Source of the DNA: Methanobacteriaceae archaeon
GTDB lineage: Archaea; Methanobacteriota; Methanobacteria; Methanobacteriales; Methanobacteriaceae
Assembly: GCA_030656015.1 (NCBI GenBank)
Contig: JAUSNX010000001.1
Location: forward strand, 62,001-126,000
DNA length: 64,000 nucleotides
Direction of reading: 5' to 3'
Position 1 is the stretch's first letter; every line of letters begins with the position of its first letter. Shown here one piece after another: positions 44,987 through 53,944 of the stretch. The position numbers and the translations under genes were made by a program. The notes under the pieces are model-generated. The model saw nothing but the letters and a program-made list of their open reading frames with translations. It did not search any database and had not been told where the DNA came from.

Positions 44987-46018
44987 TTACTCATTAAATG
45001 CAATTTTTTCAGTTATTTTCCAGACTTTAGACTTTAATAGTACCAGTACAAATACTGCTAAAAACGCAATTCCAATGAAAGAACCCAATATAAGATTATC
45101 AGAATTCGCAATGAAAGATGTTGCTACGGGAGCTGTTTTATTATTAATTAAATGTAGTATTACTGCAATCCAGATACTTCCAGTCTTTAAAACAGCATAA
45201 CTGAAAATAGTACCCAGTACAATGCAATAAATAACCATTAAAACATTTCCAAGGATAGGATATCCTGGATAGTTATGCCCCAACACGATGAGCACACTAT
45301 GCCATAATCCCCAGATAATGCCAAGTATTAAAACGCCCTTATAACCACCTAAAAGTGGAAATAGTCTGTCTTGGAGGTATCCTCTCCATCCATATTCTTC
45401 TCCAAAATAAGAGGGCCATAATATGAAGAAAAACAAAATTAAACTAGGTATCCAAGTGTTAAAGAACATATAAAGGTTAAATTCTGTAGATGGAGAGCCC
45501 AATCCATAGATATGATAAAAAATAGGAGTTATAATGAGTATTGCAGAAAAAATTAGCGGTATAATGATGTAATATCTCAGATTTTTTCCAAATGATAGTT
45601 TTGAGAGTTCCAAGCCATTTCGCCATTTCTTTTTTAAGTTCAGTATGATTAAAGTTAAAATTCCTAAAACGCCAATAATCCCTGAAAGGAGAGGTTTACC
45701 CATTATATTTCCTATAATTGGCTGAAAAAAGCTTTCAAAGAGGAATAGAACTACATAAATCAAGAAAAATGTGAATATAATTTTTGTTTCTGTAGTCATG
45801 GCTTTAGATTTGAAGTAAGCCATACAGAATATGGCAACAATAGCCGGTATAAACATAGAAGCTGAAAGTGTCACAATCCAGAATGGAGATGTATATGATA
45901 AAGGACCGGCAATGACATAAATACCTAATTGAAGAATATAGGTGGCTGCAAAAGTGATAATTAAAAACGCATATAACTCTTTTTTAAGTTGTCCTCTTTG
46001 TAAAACAGATTCAGTCAA
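44987..46018 (-). CDS. CPBP family intramembrane protease
   Basis: 343 residues with about eight helices. The three CPBP (Abi) motifs are intact: EEYGWRGYL (Glu-Glu and Arg, about 217), WGLWHSVL (His), and HLINNKTAP (His/Asn). These are Rce1-like intramembrane glutamic/metalloproteases, in other organisms linked to prenyl-protein processing or bacteriocin immunity. The start appears to be TTG 46018 after GGGGCAT. It sits between two copies of the same serine hydrolase fragment, suggesting insertion or rearrangement. Confidence 0.85.
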   Translation of the reverse strand: MTESVLQRGQLKKELYAFLIITFAATYILQLGIYVIAGPLSYTSPFWIVTLSASMFIPAIVAIFCMAYFKSKAMTTETKIIFTFFLIYVVLFLFESFFQPIIGNIMGKPLLSGIIGVLGILTLIILNLKKKWRNGLELSKLSFGKNLRYYIIIPLIFSAILIITPIFYHIYGLGSPSTEFNLYMFFNTWIPSLILFFFILWPSYFGEEYGWRGYLQDRLFPLLGGYKGVLILGIIWGLWHSVLIVLGHNYPGYPILGNVLMVIYCIVLGTIFSYAVLKTGSIWIAVILHLINNKTAPVATSFIANSDNLILGSFIGIAFLAVFVLVLLKSKVWKITEKIAFNE

Positions 46019-46130
46019 AAATATGCCCCATTTATTAATAACCCATATAATCTAGTATTGTATCTCTAACTTAATATAAATTACGACAGAATGGCTAAAA
46101 AAGTGTTGATATGAGTTGATGGGTATTTAA

Positions 46131-46345
46131 TTATTCAACGTTTCCATTGAATTTCCAACCGAACAATCCACTGCCATCAGTTAGGTTTGATGATTTATTT
46201 TCTACTGCAATCGCACTTAATGAAGCTTTTTTCACATCACCAACAGAAGATTTTTCTTTTCCTCATTCTTCAGCCTCATTGAACGCATTTTTCAGTTATT
46301 CATCTATTCCACCAGAAATGTCAGTTCATGCTTCGAAAAGTTAGC
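46131..46345 (-). pseudogene. Decayed coding remnant
   Basis: One reverse-strand frame reads GKEKSSVGDVKKASLSAIAV and then LFGWKFNGNVE before a TAA, with in-frame stops further upstream (after NAFNEAEE). The composition is protein-like but broken. The forward-strand open frame over the same bases is a shadow. Family unknown. Confidence 0.4.
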
Positions 46346-46370
46346 AGCCGCTATAATTAACTGATGAGAA

Positions 46371-46604
46371 TTATAAATAATTAATTATTTTAACCATTAA
46401 ATTAAAGGATAAATCAGGATAAGCGGCCTGATTAACTGTACCAGTCAAATATATATCTTTTTCAGGGCAATAAAATGAAAATGCACCGGACAAACCGGAG
46501 TGTCCCAGAAGTTCAGGGACTGATTTAAATGGTGAAAAAATTCGAGGCAGTTTAAACCGCATAAGGCCAATACCATACTGTAGTGGAAAGAATATTTTGT
46601 TCAA
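46371..46604 (-). pseudogene. C-terminal fragment of a serine hydrolase (beta-lactamase family), copy 2
   Basis: Longer than copy 1: PLQYGIGLMRFKLPRIFSPF, then GHSGLSGAFSFYCPEKDIYL and the shared end. YGIGLM and GHSG are typical of the third catalytic region (K/H-S/T-G) of class C beta-lactamase-like hydrolases. The N-terminal two-thirds with the nucleophile is absent; instead an antiporter fragment abuts it near 46610. Confidence 0.75.
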
Positions 46605-46611
46605 AACTTTT

Positions 46612-46977
46612 ATCTGGGAAAGGTATTCTTACGGGAAAAATTTCGGTGAATATTAAGGCCGCCACCATAATACCCAGGCCAATGGTGGAGATTAATCCTA
46701 TAGTGAATAAACATATTGAGAATATTTGATTTTAGAGACCCTAATTTGACCCGGGACGCATCTGAGAATAGTACCAGTACCAGAGCCACCTCGGCAATGA
46801 TTAGTACTATGTTGGATATAGGGGCTTGGCGCACATCCATGATTCCCGTTAAAAAAAATCCGATCAATAGGCCGGCAAAGGTGATAATCATTGGGCCTTT
46901 ACCGGTAATTTATTTATCTTACCCTAGATTAAAGCTATTATAAAAACCATTATAAGAAAGAATAATACGTCCAACAT
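46612..46977 (-). pseudogene. N-terminal fragment of a CPA-type cation:proton antiporter
   Basis: From ATG 46977 the frame matches the start of the intact antiporter at 51498 (LDVLFFLIMVFIIALI) but meets TAG and TGA, then continues as GFFLTGIMDVRQAPISNIVL and EVALVLVLFSDASRVKLGSL, closely following the intact paralogue. It then shifts frame (GLISTIGLGIMVAALIFTEI) and stops short at the junction with the hydrolase fragment. At least two stops, a frameshift and a truncation. Confidence 0.85.
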
Positions 46978-47199
46978 TTTTTTTATCTCCATATTGGAGT
47001 ATGTATGAAGTAGTGGAAAAATATTGTTATACAATTAATCATAATAGTGATGCTTGGCCCCCTATCACCTTTGACTTTTATTAATCTAAAAATTCACTTA
47101 TAAATTTATATTAATATAAAAAATTAAGAATATCCACTATTTAATTTATATTAATCTAAAAATAATATAAGTTTTAAGAGAATTAACAGGTGATAACCG

Positions 47200-47379
47200 A
47201 TGGATAATAAGGAAAAAGTTATAAAAGCATTCAAAGAATCTGAAGAACCTTTAAACGCCACTAAAGTCAGTGCCCTCTCTGGTGTAGAGAAAAAAGAAGT
47301 TGATAAAATAATGAAAGAACTCAAGAAAGACGAGACCATTATCTCCCCTAAAAGATGCTACTGGGCCTTGAATAAATAG
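47200..47379 (+). CDS. 59-residue winged-helix-like DNA-binding protein
   Basis: MDNKEKVIKAFKESEEPLNA opens a compact helix-turn-helix: LNATKVSALSGVEKKEVDKI, with a KRCYWALNK end as a short wing. AGGTGAT lies five bases before the ATG, the best ribosome site in this part of the window. Size and pattern resemble small archaeal MarR/Sac10a-like or chromatin-type winged helices. It stands alone beside the decay zone. Confidence 0.75.
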   Translation: MDNKEKVIKAFKESEEPLNATKVSALSGVEKKEVDKIMKELKKDETIISPKRCYWALNK

Positions 47380-47580
47380 AATTAAGTTTATTATTCTTAA
47401 TTTTTTATTTTATAAATAAAATTTTAATAATTTAAAAATATTAAAGAAATATTAATTTACAGATTTTTTTGGTATAAAAATTTGCAAGATTGATTGCAAA
47501 ATTGACAGTTCCAACTTACAAATTTTTTCTAGAGGGATCTGGATGAGTTAATCAGATCCGCCCCACGGATAATTATATTT

Positions 47581-48003
47581 TTACGAGGTTGAAAACCTAA
47601 AAGTCTTCTGACAAGGTTCATATATATCATTTCCGTCATAAAATACTTTTAAAGCCCAATATTCGCCTGGAAAATCACCCTCAAATAGTGCTTCAGCACA
47701 TACATCATCTTCATACCATAATTCATCAGTTTTATGTTTTTGAACTTCACAAAGAACTCCTTCAGGATTATACAATTCATAGCGTAAAACTTGATGATTT
47801 AGATGACTTCCCTTGTTTACATCAATAAGATATGTTTCTGTAGCTAACCACCAACTAATACCAAAATTGTGTGTGTAATACTCATGATCTATTATAATCA
47901 TGGTTTTAATTTTATCTTGTGTAGTTGCAGCTGCAGGTTGCATTGCTAAAAAAGATGCACACAACATAAATGCTAATAATAAATATATTAGTTTTTTTTG
48001 CAT
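47581..48003 (-). CDS. Secreted protein of unknown function
   Basis: 140 residues. A Sec signal peptide MQKKLIYLLLAFMLCASFLA with cleavage near AAA-TT is followed by a beta-rich mature part of about 115 residues with four Cys/Trp-rich segments (GVLCEV, DDVCAE, YEPCQK). Disulfides are likely. Its start MQKKL resembles that of the adhesin gene. GTGAGG precedes ATG 48003. No family recognised. Confidence 0.7.
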   Translation of the reverse strand: MQKKLIYLLLAFMLCASFLAMQPAAATTQDKIKTMIIIDHEYYTHNFGISWWLATETYLIDVNKGSHLNHQVLRYELYNPEGVLCEVQKHKTDELWYEDDVCAEALFEGDFPGEYWALKVFYDGNDIYEPCQKTFRFSTS

Positions 48004-48198
48004 TTTTTGCCTCACTTATATATTTTTAAATTAAACTTTTAACTTTTAAATATTTAAATATTTCGTTATATAATTTTATAACATTTAAACCTAGGATAGT
48101 TAAAATAAAGTTATCAAAAAATACACTTCTTAATAAAAAAAATGATTGATTTTAAAAAAGAAAAGAAATATATCTAAAAAATCTTTAATAATATATCT

Positions 48199-48586
48199 AT
48201 GAAAGTAGAAAGAAGAATCAGACGTATTTACGAATTACTATGGTTTTTCCTGGTTATTTTATATGCTTTCACTCCATAGCGGCGATAGTTTCTGGTTTAT
48301 TATGCAAACCATTACTACTGCGGGCTATGGAGATGTAGTCCCCCATACCAGTACGGGTAGAGTAATTGGTTTAATGGCCATGTTTGCAGCCATAGGATTT
48401 TCCAGCATACTAACCGCCACCGCCACCACAGCCATACTGGAAAAATTCAGAAGAGAACGTGAATCCGTAAAAGAAGAAAATCAGGAAACAATGGGCCATT
48501 TAATTAAAAAATTAGATGATATGGACAATCAGATGAGAGAAATAAAATCAGAAATAGATGATTTAAAGGAAATTCTTAAGAAATAG
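48199..48586 (+). pseudogene. Frameshifted two-helix potassium channel
   Basis: From ATG 48199 the frame reads MKVERRIRRIYELLWFFLVI and stops at TAG 48277. The downstream frame, open from ATG 48263, carries FWFIMQTITTAGYGDVVPHT (selectivity filter), the S6 helix and a C-terminal coiled coil. Most of the first membrane helix after FFLVI is missing and the two halves are out of frame, so a deletion broke the gene. The remaining 107-residue frame has one membrane helix plus pore loop and is unlikely to form a channel by itself. Confidence 0.75.
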
Positions 48587-48655
48587 GTTTGAAATAAGAA
48601 ATAATATATTACAACATCAAGAATATTAATTATAAAAAATTAAATTAAAATAGAT

Positions 48656-49327
48656 TCAAACATCCTTAATTGTTTTTAATTCTTTTAATGCAGATTGATA
48701 GGCCTGTTCAGTTATATTTTTATCATCAAATAATGTTTTTAATTCAAATCGAATGTTTTTTGTCGTAATACGGTCTCCTTTATTGCGAAGATGAGCATAT
48801 GCCGTGAGAATGATAGGATCTTCATCTGCTAAATCATAGATGGATACTGAATCTGGAGTTTTCGATTTTTTACTAATAGTGGCATCAATGACTTCCAGGT
48901 TAAGAGTTTTAGCATCTTCATTAGGTGATTGAACTGTTTTTACTGTTATCAGGGATACATTATCATTTACTGTTTTTCGGAATTTGTGAAAATTCACAGA
49001 ATAGTTTTCCTGCCAATTTTTAGGAGTATTATTCACCACGTGATTTAAAGAATCAATGAAATTATAAAATACAGCACCGTGCTCCCCATAAATATTATCA
49101 GTTTCGGGATAATAGGAAGTTATAAATTCACAAACCCATTTTTTACGATTCCCATGGTCAGTAATTATGACATAGAATTCAGCTACTTCCCTTCCACCCA
49201 TGGGTAAGGCCTTAAATTCTCCAATAACAATTTCACCAGAAATTTGCTCACCAGGCAGCAATTCATTTAAAAACTTAGTGTCGTAATCTTCCATTTTTTC
49301 CTGGACAGTTATTCCAAAATCCAACAT
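48656..49327 (-). CDS. Unknown soluble protein
   Basis: 223 residues. The first half has an alternating strand pattern (GEQISGEIVIGEF, VAEFYVIITDHGNRKKWVCEF) resembling an OB-fold; the second half is helical (AYQSALKELKTIKDV). No motif for catalysis or nucleic acid binding is clear. GGGGGCC precedes ATG 49327. A phage or plasmid replication accessory origin is possible but unsupported. Confidence 0.6.
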   Translation of the reverse strand: MLDFGITVQEKMEDYDTKFLNELLPGEQISGEIVIGEFKALPMGGREVAEFYVIITDHGNRKKWVCEFITSYYPETDNIYGEHGAVFYNFIDSLNHVVNNTPKNWQENYSVNFHKFRKTVNDNVSLITVKTVQSPNEDAKTLNLEVIDATISKKSKTPDSVSIYDLADEDPIILTAYAHLRNKGDRITTKNIRFELKTLFDDKNITEQAYQSALKELKTIKDV

Positions 49328-49370
49328 TTAAAAGGCCCCCTGTTTAATATTGATTTAAATAATATCCTAA

Positions 49371-49784
49371 TCAAAAAATTAAATTTATTCTTTTAGTTTG
49401 GTTGTCAAGAAGAATATTAGCAGATTTATTCTCTGCAGATGCTTTTCCCACTCTTTCATACAGAACTACTCCCTCAGTTAAGACATTATTAATAAAAGAA
49501 AAACCTTCTTTAGCCATTTTATCAAAACGAGATTTTTTCATATCTTTAGGAGATATAATCTTACCATATTTAAGTAAAAGGAAAAAAGAAACATCTACAT
49601 TTTCATCCAGATCAAGGTCAACCACCACTAAAATATCAATATCTGATTCTTCACGGGCTTTTCCCCGGGCTAAAGAACCAAATAAGAAAATAATATCAAT
49701 CCTTCTTTTATAATGTTGAATAATATTATTTACAAATTCATCCACGGCTTCGGGATAAACTTTAAAAGATTTCATATTATTCAT
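49371..49784 (-). CDS. MNT-type nucleotidyltransferase
   Basis: 137 residues. The nucleotidyltransferase motif FLFGSLARGKAREESDIDILVVVD (G-S then D-x-D) is complete near residues 33-56. Such small MNT proteins often act as antitoxins with a HEPN partner by AMPylating it. No HEPN gene lies beside it here, so the gene may be an orphan. Start ATG 49784 or 49775 (codon 4). Confidence 0.82.
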   Translation of the reverse strand: MNNMKSFKVYPEAVDEFVNNIIQHYKRRIDIIFLFGSLARGKAREESDIDILVVVDLDLDENVDVSFFLLLKYGKIISPKDMKKSRFDKMAKEGFSFINNVLTEGVVLYERVGKASAENKSANILLDNQTKRINLIF

Positions 49785-50026
49785 TATAGTGTTCGGGTTT
49801 AATAAATTTTTTTTATTATTGAGTATCCTATGTCAATTTTATTTTCTTAGATTTTATATAATTGACATAAGCTCAGATAACCCCAATGGCAACCAAACTA
49901 AATAAGGCCTTGGTAAAACGGCTAAAATAAAATATTTTCGCCTGGAAAGATAAAAATTTTCCTAAAACTGCAAAATAGGTATTAATTTGAGATTTTTAAT
50001 TCAATACAAAAGTTTAAATACTAATA

Positions 50027-50094
50027 TGACGCATTGTTATTTAGTGACGGTATGTCATTATATAACATATTGTCTAATTTATGACAATATGTCA
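50027..50094. promoter_or_regulatory. Four-box TetR operator array
   Basis: Four 13-bp boxes of the type TGACnnTATGTCA start at 50027 (TGACGCATTGTTA), 50045 (TGACGGTATGTCA), 50063 (reverse orientation) and 50082 (TGACAATATGTCA), spaced 18, 18 and 19 bp. The last two form a perfect 10-bp inverted repeat, ACATATTGTC (50065-50074) with GACAATATGT (50083-50092). They begin just after a TATA-like TTTAAATA (about 50012) and end 10 bp before the TetR start codon. Confidence 0.7.
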
Positions 50095-50104
50095 GGTGAA
50101 TTTT

Positions 50105-50737
50105 ATGACCATATCTGCTAGAAAGGAAAGAGAAAAAGAATCCAGACGTCAAGGTATTTTAGACTCAGCCGAAAAATTATTCTTTGAAAAAGGTTATGAA
50201 AATGTTTCCATGGGCGATATTGCTACGGAAATAGAACTAGCAAGAAGCACATTATATCTATACTTTAAAAACAAGGAAGAAATATATCTGGCCATTGCCA
50301 TACGTGGCTCCCGAATTTTGAATGAAATAGTAACTAAAAGCTATCCTCAAGCAAAAAACGGTCTGGAAAAAATAAAAATGCTCATTCTAGCATTTTATCA
50401 ATTTTACAAGGAATACCCCGGTTATTATCTGTCCCGTTTCTATTACAACATACCCTTTGATGAAGATTTTCCAGAAATGGAAAAACTTAACAAAATAAGG
50501 TCTGATAGTTTTAAAACTGTGACCAGTGCTTTTGACGAAGGAATAAAAGATGGATCCATACGTCAGGATATTGATCCTGTGAAAACCTCCTTGTATATAA
50601 CCTCATCTATGCAGAATATGATTAATCTAACACCTACCATTGAAATGCACATGAAGGATCATGATTTAACTCACGAAGAGCTCATTGAGTACGCCATTGA
50701 AATGATGACACGCTCCATTGAAAATAAAAAACAATGA
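50105..50737 (+). CDS. TetR family transcriptional regulator
   Basis: 210 residues. The N-terminal helix-turn-helix is typical: RQGILDSAEKLFFEKGYENV, then SMGDIATEIELARSTLYLYF and KNKEEIY. The C-terminal ligand-binding half is helical. ATG 50105 follows CAGGTGAA; the upstream ATG at 50081 lies within the operator and is unlikely. The four-box array in front argues for autoregulation. The next gene, an isoprenylcysteine methyltransferase-like protein 95 bp downstream, is the likely co-regulated target. Confidence 0.92.
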   Translation: MTISARKEREKESRRQGILDSAEKLFFEKGYENVSMGDIATEIELARSTLYLYFKNKEEIYLAIAIRGSRILNEIVTKSYPQAKNGLEKIKMLILAFYQFYKEYPGYYLSRFYYNIPFDEDFPEMEKLNKIRSDSFKTVTSAFDEGIKDGSIRQDIDPVKTSLYITSSMQNMINLTPTIEMHMKDHDLTHEELIEYAIEMMTRSIENKKQ

Positions 50738-50832
50738 AACTCTTGGATTAAGACTCAATTAAAATAAAAATTGATGAAATCCATTTTTTAGTCAAAATAA
50801 ATTTTATAGATTATAATAATTGGTGATATTAA

Positions 50833-51450
50833 ATGATAGAAGAAAATGTATTTACCCACTTTGGAAACTGGTGGGCTGTATTAATTTGGATAGCGATTTA
50901 CGGATTATTTATATTATTTGCACCTTTTTATAAAAAGAGTAGTGTAAAACCAACTGGTGCTTATTTAGCCTTTGTTGTGGCCTTTGCCATTGAAATGTTC
51001 GGAATACCGTTTAGTATGTTTGCCATAGGAGCCTTATTTGGTATCTGGTTACCAGAAGGTGTTTTCTGGGGACACACCCTGGGAACCTACATTGGAGATA
51101 TGGGAAGCTGGATTGGTGCTTTAGTATCCTTAAGTGGAGTGGCCCTGGTTTTAATGGGCTGGAAAAAAATCCACAAAAATTACTGGGTTAAAGAAACTGG
51201 AGAGGGAAAATTAGTAACAGATGGAATTTATAAATATGTGCGTCACCCCCAATACACCGGATTCTTCATGATAACCCTGGGAATAATGATAGGATGGGCC
51301 ACCATACCATTAATAGTATTATACCTCATATTGCTGGTAATGTACTATAAGCTGGCCAAAAAAGAAGAAAATGACATGATAGATGAATTTGGCCCGGAAT
51401 ATGAAGAATATAAAAACAAAACCAAGATGTTCATACCTTATCTGGTATAA
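50833..51450 (+). CDS. Isoprenylcysteine carboxyl methyltransferase-like membrane protein
   Basis: 205 residues, five or six membrane helices. The C-terminal half carries the ICMT/PEMT signature: LVTDGIYKYVRHPQYTGFF (SAM and substrate site) and KKEENDMIDEFGPEYEEY. Related archaeal proteins are lipid or isoprenyl methyltransferases; the substrate is not known. GGTGAT five bases before the ATG fixes the start. It follows the TetR gene in the same direction and is probably under its control. Confidence 0.85.
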   Translation: MIEENVFTHFGNWWAVLIWIAIYGLFILFAPFYKKSSVKPTGAYLAFVVAFAIEMFGIPFSMFAIGALFGIWLPEGVFWGHTLGTYIGDMGSWIGALVSLSGVALVLMGWKKIHKNYWVKETGEGKLVTDGIYKYVRHPQYTGFFMITLGIMIGWATIPLIVLYLILLVMYYKLAKKEENDMIDEFGPEYEEYKNKTKMFIPYLV

Positions 51451-51497
51451 TATCTAATTTTTTTTTAAAATATTTCAAAAACGCATATTATTATTTA

Positions 51498-52703
51498 TTA
51501 ATAATTATTTTTTTTTAATTTTCTAACATATCTTCTGGATAAAGGAAGAGCAGTCACCCCATGGGCCACCACACTAAAGAACACTGTGGTAAACACCGCT
51601 AAAATAAAGGTTTCCTCACCGGAGAAAGATCCCAGCTCTTCCAAAGCAATCAGAGCCAGTACCACTGAGGCCAGGCCTCGAGGACCAAACCATCCCATGA
51701 ATAAGGTGGAATCAATGTCCACTTTGGCCCCAATTAATGATAGAGCCACCGGCAGCATGCGAATAATAGTCAAACTTAAAATAGCATAGAGAACTATTTG
51801 CCAGGTTATAAATGGTAGCAATCCGGCTATGATTATTCCTAAAAGGAAGAAAACCGTGAGATTGAGAAACTGGCCTTCTGCCTCAGCAAAATCAATGAGA
51901 ACTTTACCTGCATCCCGAGTGATGTATCCGGTAGCCAGACCACCTACAAAGGCCGCTATAAATCCACTGCCCCCAATTTCATCAGCTAAAAGGAAAGAAA
52001 TTACAGCCAGAACCAGAAAAGCGATTCTCTGATACTCAGGTGTGATCAATCCATTATCACGGGATTTTATAACCACACCGGCACCAATGATTCCCACACC
52101 CAGACCTACTAGGGCCCCTAATCCTATCTGGGCCAGGGCCACATCTATAAAATATCCCATGGGTGAAAATGTCTCTTCAGCCAGGCCTATGGCAATAAAT
52201 ACCAGTAAAAAAGGCACACATAGACCATCATTTAATCCGCTTTCCACTTCCAGTGCTTTACGGATTCTCTCTGGAATTTTCTTATTTTTAACTACAATTT
52301 GGCCCAGGGCAGCATCAGTTGGGGCCAAAACTATTCCAATAATGGCTGCTTCCCAGAAAGTCAAATCAGTGAATATGGTGGCTGCAGCCAGAATTCCCAG
52401 AATTATGGTGGATATTAGGCCTACAGATAATAGTCTTAGGGTTAATAGATTAGATTTAAGGGCCCCTAGTTTTACCTGGGAGGCATCGGTGAATAATACC
52501 AGTACCAGGGCCACTTCGGCAATTATGAGCACGATGGTGGATATGGGAGGTTCCCGCACATCCACAAAACCCGTTAAAAAATAGCCGGCTGCCATACCTG
52601 CAAAGATGAAAATCATCTGGGCCGATACCGGGAGATGGTCAATTTTACGAGATATGAGGGCCACTATGAATAGCATTATGAGAAAGAATAATAGTTCCAC
52701 CAT
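51498..52703 (-). CDS. CPA-type cation:proton antiporter
   Basis: About 401 residues with 12-13 helices. The family core is clear: IGIVLAPTDAALGQIVVKNK, ESGLNDGLCVPFLLVFIAI (Asn-Asp ion site) and MGWFGPRGLASVVLALI. It lacks the cytoplasmic RCK domain of KefB types. ATG 52703 follows GGCGAT and matches the start of the decayed paralogue at 46977. It probably exchanges Na+ or K+ for protons at the plasma membrane. The gene runs convergent to the methyltransferase gene. Confidence 0.92.
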   Translation of the reverse strand: MVELLFFLIMLFIVALISRKIDHLPVSAQMIFIFAGMAAGYFLTGFVDVREPPISTIVLIIAEVALVLVLFTDASQVKLGALKSNLLTLRLLSVGLISTIILGILAAATIFTDLTFWEAAIIGIVLAPTDAALGQIVVKNKKIPERIRKALEVESGLNDGLCVPFLLVFIAIGLAEETFSPMGYFIDVALAQIGLGALVGLGVGIIGAGVVIKSRDNGLITPEYQRIAFLVLAVISFLLADEIGGSGFIAAFVGGLATGYITRDAGKVLIDFAEAEGQFLNLTVFFLLGIIIAGLLPFITWQIVLYAILSLTIIRMLPVALSLIGAKVDIDSTLFMGWFGPRGLASVVLALIALEELGSFSGEETFILAVFTTVFFSVVAHGVTALPLSRRYVRKLKKNNY

Positions 52704-52890
52704 GTTTATCGCCATTTATAGTATTGGGTATGGTGGGTGAAATAGGTTTTTATTATACACATGGCTTGATATATCACTGCAATTAATATTTCCAAAAGGT
52801 TATACATTATTCAGACTATATCAAACAGTTTACTTCTCCAATTTAATGGTTATTGAATTTAAAAATTGTATCTAAAAAAAGAAAGAATTA

Positions 52891-53631
52891 TTATTTTTTT
52901 GTTTTGAATTTTAGCACGTATCCTGTGTTTTTATTTCCTGCAGCATCTTTGACTGCTCCAGTTGGTATGTAAACCTGATAGGTGTTAAGACTTAGTCTGC
53001 TTTTGGTCATTTTGAGGGTTATGGTGTTTCCAGATATGCTGGTTACTGTTGATTTTGCGATTTTATTGGTGTTTAGGTTTTTAATGTAGATTTTTGAGAA
53101 TTTTGTTCCTTTGCTGATTTTTTCACTGAATTTGATCTTTATAGGTGAGGTTAGAGATAAATGGTTGGAGTTATTGAGGGGTTTAGTTGCAATTATTTTA
53201 GGTGGAATTATGTCATTGTATGTTGTGCCACCAAAACTAATTTTCCGTGAAGTTACACTTACATAGATATTTCTCGAGGTGTCAATATCCGGTGTTTCCA
53301 ATGTATGTCCACTATAATCCCCCATTATCGGTACATCAAAATCATCTGCAACAAATTTTAGGGTTCCAGTAGTTGTATAATATGCTATGTCTATTTGAAC
53401 ATTATAACTGATATAAACTAGTTCACTATGCCATTCTGTTTTTAAGCTTGATGATGATGGGCTGGTTATGGTAAACCCTACCGTATTGAAAGGACCAACA
53501 CCTATTGGTTGATAGTTACCAATGTTAACATTATTATAATATCCTGAGGGTAAATAACTGGCTGAAATGGCCGTCATACTGGCAAAAACACAACATAAAA
53601 CAAGACCAACTATTAGAAATTCTTTTTTCAT
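52891..53631 (-). CDS. Secreted protein with Ig-like (Big_5/SbsA-type) domain
   Basis: 246 residues. Signal peptide MKKEFLIVGLVLCCVFASMT; an N-terminal beta-rich domain of about 130 residues; then an SbsA Ig-like domain marked by PPKIIATKPLNN, SPIKIKFSEKIS and IPTGAVKDAAGNKNTGYVLKF. No C-terminal anchor is seen, so it may be secreted or loosely cell-wall bound. The N-terminal domain is not recognised. Confidence 0.85.
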   Translation of the reverse strand: MKKEFLIVGLVLCCVFASMTAISASYLPSGYYNNVNIGNYQPIGVGPFNTVGFTITSPSSSSLKTEWHSELVYISYNVQIDIAYYTTTGTLKFVADDFDVPIMGDYSGHTLETPDIDTSRNIYVSVTSRKISFGGTTYNDIIPPKIIATKPLNNSNHLSLTSPIKIKFSEKISKGTKFSKIYIKNLNTNKIAKSTVTSISGNTITLKMTKSRLSLNTYQVYIPTGAVKDAAGNKNTGYVLKFKTKK

Positions 53632-53844
53632 AATTTGTTACCTCATACAGTAATTTATAATTTAGAAGTCTAAATATAAATAAACTTATGATTAATTTAA
53701 TGTTAAATAAATAGGAAATTAATAATGCAATTTATATATAATTAATAATTGTTTAAGAAACAAATAACGTTTAAATAATTAAAAACATTCATAATACTCT
53801 TTCAAATCTATTTTCAAAAAATATTTGAAACTTATTGAATTTAT

Positions 53845-53883
53845 TATGGTAGTATCACCATAACATTATGGTAGTTCTACCAT
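53845..53883. promoter_or_regulatory. Pair of ATGGT/ACCAT inverted repeats
   Basis: ATGGTAGTTCTACCAT (53868-53883) is a perfect 7-bp inverted repeat with a two-base loop. About 23 bp to the left TATGGT and ACCATA form a similar imperfect one, and ACTACCATCTGCCAT follows on the right. It lies downstream of the RelE-like gene and upstream of the Ig-like secreted gene (both reverse strand). It could be an operator cluster or small hairpin ends. Confidence 0.45.
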
Positions 53884-53944
53884 ATTAGCCATATTAATAT
53901 AATAAATACTACCATCTGCCATTAAATATAAAAAAAGCCAGGAG

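Noticed and set aside
46147-46344. Forward open frame of 65 codons
   Set aside because: The reverse strand of the same bases shows a better, though decayed, coding pattern. The forward frame has no ribosome site.
51586-52584. Forward open frames opposite the antiporter gene
   Set aside because: Shadows of the antiporter; composition is Ser/Pro/Arg-rich as expected for antisense of membrane helices.
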